This document shows positions 1 to 6,498 of a stretch of DNA of 12,101 bases, piece after piece (the first letter of the stretch is position 1; every line of letters starts with the position of its first letter). The stretch comes from Legionellaceae bacterium (GTDB lineage Bacteria > Pseudomonadota > Gammaproteobacteria > Legionellales > Legionellaceae): the NCBI GenBank assembly GCA_947504795.1, contig CANNJG010000041.1, positions 1-12,101 on the forward strand. Reading direction: 5' to 3'. A program made the translations under genes and the position numbers. Below the pieces are notes generated by a model. The model had not been told where the DNA came from. It worked only from the letters and a program-made list of their open reading frames with translations, and made no database searches.

Positions 1-406
1 CCCAGCGATAATAACTGGGATCGCACGTCGCAATTTCACGCTGCCAATCAATAGCATTACCCAATTTCAAGAATTGCGCTTTCATGGACGCTATGTTGTG
101 TGTTGTCCATTCGGCAGGAGGAATCCCATTTTTAATCGCGGCATTTTCTGCAGGTAAACCAAACGCGTCCCAACCAAAAGGCTGTAAGACATTTTTACCC
201 AATGCACGCTGATAACGCGAAATCACATCCCCCAACGTATAATTGCGTACATGCCCCATATGGAGGGAGCCGCTTGGGTAAGGAAACATAGATAGGCAAT
301 AAAATTTTTCTTTATTGAGATCTTCAGTGGCGTTAAAGGATTGTTTTTTTTGCCAGTAATGCTGTGCTTGTTCTTCAACAATACTCGGTTTATAGCTTTG
401 GTCCAT
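1..406 (-). CDS. leuS: Leucyl-tRNA synthetase, N-terminal part (cut by window edge)
   Basis: Class I leucyl-tRNA synthetase, which charges tRNA-Leu with leucine in the cytoplasm. Only the first 135 codons lie in the window; the gene continues past position 1. Seen: the class I HIGH-type signature as HMGH within YPSGSLHMGHVRNYTIGD, followed by QPFGWDAFGLPAENAA and ATCDPSYYRW, all in the order and spacing of the E. coli N-terminus. The start at 406 (MDQSYKPS) is the only sensible one, because an in-frame TAA lies just upstream at 413-415. No good Shine-Dalgarno sequence precedes this ATG. It follows lnt on the same strand after an 85-bp gap. In many gammaproteobacteria leuS is followed by lptE and holA, which would lie beyond the left edge here (inference). 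Confidence 0.97.
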   Translation of the reverse strand, partial: MDQSYKPSIVEEQAQHYWQKKQSFNATEDLNKEKFYCLSMFPYPSGSLHMGHVRNYTLGDVISRYQRALGKNVLQPFGWDAFGLPAENAAIKNGIPPAEWTTHNIASMKAQFLKLGNAIDWQREIATCDPSYYRW

Positions 407-491
407 AGCGCATTATTCAAATATTCTAGCTAGTAAGGATAACTCCTCTTGTGTTGGACAGCAAGAGAAAGATGCATAGAGCAGCGTAAGA

Positions 492-2012
492 TTATTTAAA
501 CCGTCTCACTGCAATAAGACCTATTAACACCGCGCACATGACCAAAACAGGCTTATCACCAAGAATCATCCAAGGTGTTCTTCCTTCTAAAGCATAAATA
601 GTGCCTTTTAAGATCCCAGAGGTATGTGCGGGTAAGGCATGAATAATATCGCCTTGATTGTTAATAAGGCAAGATAGGCCTGAATTATTTGCGACAACTT
701 GGTAGCGATTACTCAGAATCGAAAAGACTTGTGCCATTTGCACATGTTGGTACAGGGCAAAAGAATGTCCAAACCAACCATCATCCGACAAAGATACTAT
801 CCATTGTGCTTTGGGCAATTGCTGACGCAGCAACTCTGGGTAAGCTAATTCATAACAAATAAGGGATGCGAACGGATGATGATTGACTGTCATCAATCGA
901 GGGTGGTTCGGACCTGAAATCATAGTCGATTGAGGTAAGGCTAACCAATTCATAACGGGTTGAAATACTTTTGGGATATATTCACCAAAAGGGACTAATT
1001 GTTGTTTACGATAGGAACCAGAAGCGGTTCCTAACCCGATGATTGTGTTATAGAAATCGATTTGTTGTGCATCACTTTCTTCAGGGATCCCCATTAAGAC
1101 CGCGCTGCCCATGCGTTTAGCACGAAAGTTGAGGTCAGTTAACCATTCTTGGACGTAGGTGGCCGGTAGGGGAATTGCCGATTCTGGCAGGATAATCAGT
1201 TCTGTTTTTCCAAGAAAATCTTCGGTAGCATGTTTGTAGTGCTCAAATATCTTCCAAAATAACGTTTCGTCCCATTTGTCACGCATAGAAAGATTCGCTT
1301 GAATCATGCTGATGGACAGCGAGTGCTTGGAAGTCGGTGACCAGGCAAAGCAGTGCAAACATGCCGGAGCAATAAGAATACTGACAAACGTGATAAGCCA
1401 GTAAAATGAGCAAGGTATTTTTCTTACCGTATGGCTGAGTGCGGTGGCAGCAAAAACAGTCAAGAAACTGACGCCATAAATACCGATGATAGGCAGCATA
1501 TATTTAAGTGGTGTATCGATCTGTCCAAAACCCAATAACAACCAGGGAAAACCGGTAAACACATGTGCGCGTAGGTATTCACTGATGCACCATAAACTAC
1601 TGAAGAGTAAGGCATTCACCAATGGCGCATTGGGTCGGGCAAAATAGTGATACGAAAGGGTGCATAGGGCAGGATATAGCCCTAGATAGAAAACAAAAAT
1701 AGCGGTAATGCCTAGGGCTGCTAAAATGGGTAGGTGACCATAAAGATGAATGCTCACCGACACCCAGGATATACCGACGCTCATTAATCCCAAACCAAAC
1801 GCCAAGCCAATAAACCAGGATTGTTTGCGTGTCGATAGATGCAATTGAGTGTATAGCACTGACATACTTAAAAGGATAGCGCCAGGATGGTGGAAAGGAG
1901 CAAATCCTAATGTTGCTAAAGCACCCGCAAAAAAGGCAATAAGCCAATGACCTGAGCCAATCGATTCGATACGATCCATTGCCCAAAATCTTGTATCAGT
2001 AGACGGTAACAT
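492..2012 (-). CDS. lnt: Apolipoprotein N-acyltransferase
   Basis: Inner-membrane enzyme that adds the third acyl chain to the N-terminal cysteine of lipoproteins, using phospholipid as donor. The length of 506 aa is close to E. coli Lnt (512). Residues about 22-220 hold a series of hydrophobic membrane segments. Residues about 230-475 are the periplasmic nitrilase-type domain, with the expected catalytic Glu277 (LILPES-type, read as IILPESAIP), Lys336 (YRKQQLVPFGEY) and Cys386 (LICYELAYPE). A conserved DGWFG motif lies near 411-415. A last membrane segment spans about 485-503. The ATG at 2012 has only a modest AAGG upstream; an internal ATG at 1979 has no Shine-Dalgarno sequence, so the longer form is kept. 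It is separated by 133 bp from the upstream 308-residue gene and has its own candidate promoter. leuS follows downstream. Confidence 0.97.
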   Translation of the reverse strand: MLPSTDTRFWAMDRIESIGSGHWLIAFFAGALATLGFAPFHHPGAILLSMSVLYTQLHLSTRKQSWFIGLAFGLGLMSVGISWVSVSIHLYGHLPILAALGITAIFVFYLGLYPALCTLSYHYFARPNAPLVNALLFSSLWCISEYLRAHVFTGFPWLLLGFGQIDTPLKYMLPIIGIYGVSFLTVFAATALSHTVRKIPCSFYWLITFVSILIAPACLHCFAWSPTSKHSLSISMIQANLSMRDKWDETLFWKIFEHYKHATEDFLGKTELIILPESAIPLPATYVQEWLTDLNFRAKRMGSAVLMGIPEESDAQQIDFYNTIIGLGTASGSYRKQQLVPFGEYIPKVFQPVMNWLALPQSTMISGPNHPRLMTVNHHPFASLICYELAYPELLRQQLPKAQWIVSLSDDGWFGHSFALYQHVQMAQVFSILSNRYQVVANNSGLSCLINNQGDIIHALPAHTSGILKGTIYALEGRTPWMILGDKPVLVMCAVLIGLIAVRRFK

Positions 2013-2065
2013 GGGGGCCTTGTGATAAACAAAAAACAGTTTCGCTCAGTCTTTAACCGCTTTTC

Positions 2066-2079
2066 TTGGATAAATCCAA
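2066..2079. repeat. Perfect 14-bp dyad near the lnt transcription start
   Basis: The + strand reads ttggataaatccaa: 6-bp arms around a central aa. It falls just downstream of the candidate lnt -10 box, at about the expected start of transcription. An operator role is possible but unproven, because a dyad this short can arise by chance in AT-rich intergenic DNA. Confidence 0.35.
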
Positions 2080-2080
2080 C

Positions 2081-2109
2081 AGTCTAAGAATTTTATGCTG
2101 ACACGTCAA
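2081..2109 (-). promoter_or_regulatory. Candidate sigma-70 promoter for lnt
   Basis: On the minus strand, TTGACG (2104-2109) is followed after exactly 17 bases by TAGACT (2081-2086). These match the consensus -35 at 5 of 6 and the -10 at 4 of 6 positions. Predicted transcription starts around 2074, giving a leader of about 60 nt before the lnt ATG at 2012. It lies in the 133-bp gap after the 308-residue gene, so lnt may be expressed independently of the LPS operon. Inferred from hexamers only. Confidence 0.45.
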
Positions 2110-2145
2110 TTAAATTCAATCTAGTTTTTTTAACCATGATATCCG

Positions 2146-3072
2146 CTAGGCGGCAACACCTTTCGACGTGCTTTGCATGTCTGGGATGGAGGCATGCGTT
2201 TTTTCCAGCTGATTGGTTTGGGCATTGAATACCGTATACCCGAAACCCAATCCAGCCATAGAAACTAAACTCCCTGTTAACCCAAGACTGCTCGTGCTTG
2301 TTGGTGCGCTGCATCCAATCAGGGTAGCAAGGGATATTAATGCTTTGCTTAGACCACTTGCGACCAGGTAAGGCGAGAGTAGTATTGCTACTTGAGGCAG
2401 TAAGGCTATCGCGATAAAACAAATCAAGCTCACGATACTTGCGATCATCAAGGTGTATGCTAGCACGCCCAGACTCGGTAACAGATAATGAGTGCACATC
2501 CAACCACAGAAACCTTGAACGCTCCTGGTAGGGTGGGGTTTTTTACGGGTTTTGCAATGAATTATTGTAAAGCTCATGTTACGGATTGCATGGGCAATGT
2601 TCTTGAAGTCTTCGCAGTCAGAAGTTGATAAAACGGTAGCAAGCTTATTTAGCAGGTGCAAATTATCGTTATACTTTTCTTTGGTCCAAGGAATTTTTTT
2701 ATTGGATAAATCTGGTTTACGTAGCGCGTTAAGAATCCGCGCGGTGGTATCGAATAGCTGGCCCACATGATCTTTAGGGGCGGCAAAACATTCAGAGAGT
2801 CGTTTGTATGAGGTGTTTAGATGGTCAACTAATTGTTTGAAATTGGTAGAGGAGGAAGTTTCGGACGCGTTAACGAGCAACCCTTTTATTTTTTCACAAA
2901 CCTCACAGATTTTTTCCAGGCGTTCTTTGTCTTTAGCGTCGAGCGTAAGTGTTATAAATGTGTTGTAAATTTCGCTTAAACTCTTTGAGTCTATGAGCGG
3001 TTCCGAGGCTGAAAAATGGTCATTCTCTGCAGCTGGAAATGGAATAGGTTTCATTTTATTTTTTGTTGACAT
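2146..3072 (-). CDS. Hypothetical membrane protein with hydrophobic C-terminal half
   Basis: 308 aa, not recognised as a known family. Residues 1-185 are soluble, charged and helix-prone, with Leu/Lys-rich stretches (around 47-66 and 136-150) that could form short helical bundles. Residues about 197-284 are strongly hydrophobic, with likely membrane segments near 197-218, 220-238 and 262-282 and possibly another at 243-255. The last 25 residues are polar (EKTHASIPDMQSTSK). There is no signal peptide. It begins 38 bp after the lptB stop in the slot where rpoN usually follows lptB. The start ATG at 3072 has a weak GGGTGTAG upstream. The layout (soluble head, paired membrane segments near the C-terminus, polar tail) is seen in some membrane-targeted secreted effectors of Legionella and Coxiella. 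That is only a resemblance in form; an ordinary inner-membrane protein is equally possible. Confidence 0.8.
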   Translation of the reverse strand: MSTKNKMKPIPFPAAENDHFSASEPLIDSKSLSEIYNTFITLTLDAKDKERLEKICEVCEKIKGLLVNASETSSSTNFKQLVDHLNTSYKRLSECFAAPKDHVGQLFDTTARILNALRKPDLSNKKIPWTKEKYNDNLHLLNKLATVLSTSDCEDFKNIAHAIRNMSFTIIHCKTRKKPHPTRSVQGFCGWMCTHYLLPSLGVLAYTLMIASIVSLICFIAIALLPQVAILLSPYLVASGLSKALISLATLIGCSAPTSTSSLGLTGSLVSMAGLGFGYTVFNAQTNQLEKTHASIPDMQSTSKGVAA

Positions 3073-3110
3073 CTATACACTACACCCAAAAAAAAATACG
3101 AAAAATATAC

Positions 3111-3836
3111 TCATAATGAAAAATTTTCACCCAAGTATACCGCGCGAACCTGCTGATTGGCAAGAATCATTTGTGGGGAGCCTTCACATAAAATATGACC
3201 TTGATTGACAATATAAGCGCGTTCACAAATATCTAAGGTTTCACGGACATTATGGTCGGTGATCAATACTCCAATTTGTTTGCTGCATAGATGTGAAATG
3301 ATTTTTTTGATATCTAAAACAGAGATTGGATCGACACCCGCAAAGGGTTCATCAAGCAAGATAAAGGCGGGTTCTGTAGCGAGGGCGCGTGCAATTTCCA
3401 CGCGGCGTCTTTCGCCACCAGATAAAGTCATGCCTAAATGATGGCGCAAATGCGTAATATTAAACTCATGTAATAATTCTTCAAGACGCTCTAGGCGTTG
3501 GGCTTTAGTCAAGTCCTTTCGAAGTTGCAGAATGGCTAGAATATTGTTGCTAACCGTCATTTTACGAAAGACTGAGGCTTCCTGAGGGAGGTAGCCGATG
3601 CCTAATCGTGCGCGTTGATGCATCGCTTTATGCGTAATATCTTGATTATCCAAAATAATCTGCCCTGCATCGCAGGATTGAAGTCCTACAATCATATAAA
3701 AACAGGTGGTTTTGCCAGCGCCATTCGGTCCTAATAAACCAACGCATTCGCCGCTATTGATGTGAATGCTCACATCTTGAACGACTTTGCGCGATTTAAA
3801 GGATTTTTTTAGATTTTTTGCGTGTAATGTTTTCAT
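3111..3836 (-). CDS. lptB: LPS export ABC transporter ATPase
   Basis: Cytoplasmic ATPase of the LptB2FGC complex, which extracts LPS from the inner membrane and drives it along the LptA bridge. The length of 241 aa equals that of E. coli LptB. Seen in order: Walker A GPNGAGKTT (36-44), Q-loop YLPQEASVF (82-90, Q85 and F90 as in E. coli), signature LSGGERRRVEIARAL (138-152), Walker B FILLDEP (158-164) with catalytic Glu163, and switch His195 in LITDHN. Its ATG overlaps the lptA stop in an ATGA, which suggests translational coupling. lptF and lptG are not in the window, as is usual. Confidence 0.98.
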   Translation of the reverse strand: MKTLHAKNLKKSFKSRKVVQDVSIHINSGECVGLLGPNGAGKTTCFYMIVGLQSCDAGQIILDNQDITHKAMHQRARLGIGYLPQEASVFRKMTVSNNILAILQLRKDLTKAQRLERLEELLHEFNITHLRHHLGMTLSGGERRRVEIARALATEPAFILLDEPFAGVDPISVLDIKKIISHLCSKQIGVLITDHNVRETLDICERAYIVNQGHILCEGSPQMILANQQVRAVYLGENFSL

Positions 3837-4330
3837 GAGGTTTTGTCAGGTTGAATAATAAAAGTGGTTTGCTCTCCAGCCATGGGTTTGGTTCCCACAT
3901 GCTGAGTTTTGATATTATAGTTAATGACGGCAGCGGTAAAAGAATGCTTGCCTTGTTCAACGCGGGCATGTCCGATTAATTCAATATCCTGAGTTAAAGG
4001 ATAATACACAATCGTATCCGCATAGGCATGTACTATTGGTTTATCTTGTGCAGGTAATGCCCAATAATGAGCTTGGTTATGCGGATCGCCTTTAATCATG
4101 GCTTTGACCAATTGATTGGATGCATTGCCTTGAGTGCTAGCTGAGGTCGCTCGAATATGGGTCGAGCCTTGATCAATCGCTATTCCTCCCTTATAGGTTC
4201 CAAGGTGTGTTTGTTGGCTAAGCTCAGCCCAGCCTGCTTGAACGTGAATAACCGCTTGACTATCTTCGGGTAAAGCCATCAGTGGGTAGGTAACAGACAT
4301 CAGCAACAGATTAACCAGCGTTTTGTACAT
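3833..4330 (-). CDS. lptA: LPS transport periplasmic protein
   Basis: Periplasmic bridge protein that carries LPS between LptC and LptD. Starting at the ATG at 4330 gives 165 aa: a signal peptide MYKTLVNLLLMSVTYPLMA, probably cut after Ala19, then an OstA/LptA-type beta-jellyroll (about 25-150) rich in alternating polar and hydrophobic strands, e.g. IHVQAGWAEL and ADTIVYYPLTQDIELIGHA. A longer start exists at 4345, but the 4330 ATG is preceded by GAGG at the right distance (GAGGTCATTATG) and opens directly with the signal peptide; the 4345 ATG has no Shine-Dalgarno. The gene overlaps the lptC end by 20 bp and the lptB start by 4 bp. It is slightly shorter than E. coli LptA (185 aa). Confidence 0.93.
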   Translation of the reverse strand: MYKTLVNLLLMSVTYPLMALPEDSQAVIHVQAGWAELSQQTHLGTYKGGIAIDQGSTHIRATSASTQGNASNQLVKAMIKGDPHNQAHYWALPAQDKPIVHAYADTIVYYPLTQDIELIGHARVEQGKHSFTAAVINYNIKTQHVGTKPMAGEQTTFIIQPDKTS

Positions 4331-4889
4331 AATGACCTCGAGCATCAGAAAGTAATTGTACTGTATTGGTCATCAAATCGGCAATCAAACCTTTAGAACT
4401 TAATTGATTACTGCCCTGCGTGATGACGACCCTCTTATGCGTATTTGCTTTTTTCTGTTGTGGAAAATATGTCAACTCTTCGGTTGCTACCAGCGTTTCG
4501 GTTTGGGTATGGGGTTTTTTTTGTTGGATACGAACGTGTTGACTAAACGTTATTTCTTTACCCCCCTCAATGGCCACTGCATGGTGTGCGTGGATTTCCC
4601 AAGGTTCTTGATTCGATTCTATGATCACAATATGGGGAGTTGTAATCTGGTGGGTATTGTTTTTTGGAATATGCGTAATCAAAGGTGCTTCCATGAAATG
4701 GATAAGGACACCAGCAATATTATACTGACGGTAGCGCACGTCATAAATATGCGAGTCGCTGGTTTTCGCCAAGGCTTCAGCATCTAAAAGGTTAGGAAGT
4801 GGGTGTTTGTTATAAGTGAGATATCCATACATGCCGGCGACAATCATGGGTATACACCCAACAGAGAGCATGCGTTTTGCAAGCATCAT
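4311..4889 (-). CDS. lptC: LPS export membrane-anchored protein
   Basis: Single-pass inner-membrane protein that takes LPS from LptBFG and hands it to LptA. The length of 192 aa is close to E. coli LptC (191). Residues about 7-26 form the N-terminal anchor, and the rest is a periplasmic OstA-like domain, with DVRYRQYNIAGVL near 50-62 and HHAVAIEGGKEITFSQHVRI near 102-121. Identification rests on position between kdsC and lptA, size, topology and domain pattern; the family is weakly conserved in sequence. Its ATG overlaps the kdsC stop (ATGA). A second ATG follows immediately as codon 2. Confidence 0.93.
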   Translation of the reverse strand: MMLAKRMLSVGCIPMIVAGMYGYLTYNKHPLPNLLDAEALAKTSDSHIYDVRYRQYNIAGVLIHFMEAPLITHIPKNNTHQITTPHIVIIESNQEPWEIHAHHAVAIEGGKEITFSQHVRIQQKKPHTQTETLVATEELTYFPQQKKANTHKRVVITQGSNQLSSKGLIADLMTNTVQLLSDARGHYVQNAG

Positions 4890-5413
4890 GAATGAATATA
4901 CTCGTTAATAGCTAGATCGGTTTTATTTTGGACTTCTAGAATATAATCACATGCTTCACGAACACCGCCATTTCCACCGGGTAACGTTGTTACCCAGTCA
5001 GCACGGCTTTTAATCGGACTCACCGCATTAGCCACTGCAATTGAAAATCCTACTTGGCGCATAATAGGCAGATCCACGACATCATCGCCGATATAGGCAA
5101 ACATATCATCTGTTAATGCCAAATCGTTTTTCAAAGATTGGTAGGCTTGTTGCTTATTGATTTGACCTTTGAAATAAAGCTTGATTCCCAGTTGCTCCAT
5201 GCGATGATCGATCACTTTATTACAGGATCCCGTGATTACAGCCACATGAATCCCTGCCGCTATCAATAGCTTTAGTCCAACACCGTCTTGGACATTGAAA
5301 GATTTTAATTCGTTACCGTGGTTATCAATGTAATTCAGACCATTCGTCAAAACACCATCGACATCGCAGATGACACATTTTATTTTAGCAACCTTATCGA
5401 TCAAGTGGTTCAT
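4886..5413 (-). CDS. kdsC: 3-deoxy-D-manno-octulosonate 8-phosphate phosphatase
   Basis: HAD-superfamily enzyme that removes phosphate from Kdo-8-phosphate, a late step of Kdo synthesis for LPS. It is 175 aa, a usual length for a KdsC without a cap domain. Seen: the nucleophile motif CDVDGVLTNG with Asp17 and Asp19, motif II ITGS (60-63), Lys87 in QINKQQA, the metal motif IGDDVVDLP with Asp110 and Asp111, and the C-terminal GGNGGVREACDYIL. One oddity: motif II reads ITGS-C-N where family members I know have ITGR. The gene starts 3 bp after the kdsD stop and overlaps lptC by 4 bp. Confidence 0.96.
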   Translation of the reverse strand: MNHLIDKVAKIKCVICDVDGVLTNGLNYIDNHGNELKSFNVQDGVGLKLLIAAGIHVAVITGSCNKVIDHRMEQLGIKLYFKGQINKQQAYQSLKNDLALTDDMFAYIGDDVVDLPIMRQVGFSIAVANAVSPIKSRADWVTTLPGGNGGVREACDYILEVQNKTDLAINEYIHS

Positions 5414-5416
5414 AAT

Positions 5417-6379
5417 TTAATATACACCTGTGCGCAAAAGATCGTGTAAGTGAACGACGGCTGTTGGGCGTTGATCAGCGTCGATGACCACGAGAGAAGT
5501 AATCAGATGTTGTTGCATCATAGATAAAGCGTCGACTGCCAATAAACCTGGGTTGATAGTTAGACAATTGCGGCTCATGACTTGAGTCAGCGGGGTGACA
5601 TGGATATCGTGTTGGTTGTTTAAGGTGCGACGCACATCGCCATCGGTGTAGATTCCAGTTAAGCGTCCGTCTTTATCCACAACACAAGTCATCCCCAATT
5701 TTTTTGTCGTGACTTCGATTAACGCCTCACGAATCGATACCTCTTCGCGCACGATGGGGAGGTGTTCACCACTGTTCCACACTTCATCGATACGCAATAA
5801 TAAGCGTTTGCCTAAAATACCACCGGGATGGGACAACGCAAAATCTTCAGCACTGAAACCTTTTGCTTGCAATAATGCAATGGCAAGCGCATCGCCCATG
5901 ACCAACGAAACAGTGGTGCTGGTGGTCGGCGCCAGCCCGAGAGGACAGGCTTCTTTATCAATACTGATGTCCAAATTGACCCTAGCCGAGGTGGCAAGAA
6001 GGGAATCGGGATGACCGGTTAAGGTGATTAAAGGGACGCCTAGGCGTTTGATGATAGGCAGTAAAATGATTAATTCTTGAGTGTGCCCAGAATGGGAAAT
6101 AGCAATGACCACGTCTTGTTTGGTAATCATACCTAAATCACCATGACTGGCCTCGCCTGGGTGCATAAAAAATGCGGGTGTTCCGGTACTGGAAAAAGTT
6201 GCGGCAAGTTTATTGGCAATATGCCCAGACTTTCCCATGCCAGTGACAACCACACGACCGGTACATGCTAAAATTAACTCACACGCGGTTTGAAAGCGAT
6301 GATCGATGCGCTGCGCGAGATCGGAGACTGCCTGGGCTTCGTTTTTAATGACGGCTAGGCCGAGTTCACAAAAATTCAT
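5417..6379 (-). CDS. kdsD: Arabinose 5-phosphate isomerase
   Basis: Converts ribulose 5-phosphate to arabinose 5-phosphate, the first committed step to Kdo. From the ATG at 6379 the protein has 320 aa (E. coli KdsD: 328). Seen: an SIS domain with GMGKSGHIANK, HPGEASHGDLGM, ISHSGHTQE and KEACPLGLAPTTSTT, then two CBS domains covering roughly the last 125 residues (GIYTDGDVRR; LHDLLRTGV at the end). The active-site histidines in HGDLGM and ALSHPGG are present. A longer reading from 6424 adds 15 residues (MLRCSLILNYRYLSQ) that look unlike the family. Neither ATG has a clear Shine-Dalgarno, and the shorter one begins right at the conserved FCELGLAVIKNEAQAV. It heads the kdsDC-lptCAB run. Confidence 0.96.
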   Translation of the reverse strand: MNFCELGLAVIKNEAQAVSDLAQRIDHRFQTACELILACTGRVVVTGMGKSGHIANKLAATFSSTGTPAFFMHPGEASHGDLGMITKQDVVIAISHSGHTQELIILLPIIKRLGVPLITLTGHPDSLLATSARVNLDISIDKEACPLGLAPTTSTTVSLVMGDALAIALLQAKGFSAEDFALSHPGGILGKRLLLRIDEVWNSGEHLPIVREEVSIREALIEVTTKKLGMTCVVDKDGRLTGIYTDGDVRRTLNNQHDIHVTPLTQVMSRNCLTINPGLLAVDALSMMQQHLITSLVVIDADQRPTAVVHLHDLLRTGVY

Positions 6380-6469
6380 TTGGGATAGGTATCGGTAATT
6401 TAATATAAGAGAGCATCGTAGCATAAGATGCTGGAAAGATCGAATGGTCTCTGGAACCTTTCAACCTAG

Positions 6470-6492
6470 AAAAAGCAGGTTAAACTTGCTGC
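6470..6492 (-). terminator. Weak candidate terminator after the 833-residue gene
   Basis: On the minus strand, AGCA and TGCT arms (with one extra G-C pair inside a mismatch) enclose a TTTAA loop and run into CTTTTTCT. The stem is short, so termination would be inefficient. The position, 7 bp beyond the stop codon at 6499 and before kdsD, fits separation of the two genes. Confidence 0.35.
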
Positions 6493-6498
6493 CATCGC

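Noticed and set aside
443..450. Strong Shine-Dalgarno (AAGAGGAG on the minus strand) between lnt and leuS, suggesting a small gene or an earlier leuS start.
   Set aside because: No ATG, GTG or TTG follows at a usable distance, and an in-frame TAA at 413-415 excludes an earlier leuS start. The only nearby ATG (413) opens an eight-codon frame (stop included) that overlaps the leuS start; too short to support.
1597..1986. 129-codon minus-strand frame inside lnt.
   Set aside because: lnt is unmistakable over the same bases, with complete membrane and catalytic segments; the alternative frame is a by-product.
2093..2503. Open frame of 136 codons on the minus strand overlapping the end of the 308-residue gene.
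   Set aside because: It lies out of frame within the 308-residue gene, has irregular composition and no family features; a shadow frame.
3117..3129. Dyad tgaaaa-a-ttttca at the end of lptB, followed by T-rich DNA on the minus strand, as an operon terminator.
   Set aside because: The stem is almost all A-T, so it would not form a stable terminator hairpin; the downstream gene is only 38 bp from lptB.
4404..4787. 127-codon plus-strand frame opposite lptC.
   Set aside because: It is antisense to a gene fixed by overlaps on both sides and shows no recognisable protein features.
6380..6470. Promoter for the kdsD operon (TATATT near 6402-6407, TTGAAA near 6460).
   Set aside because: No -35/-10 pair with acceptable spacing could be assembled. 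A promoter probably exists here but cannot be placed with confidence.
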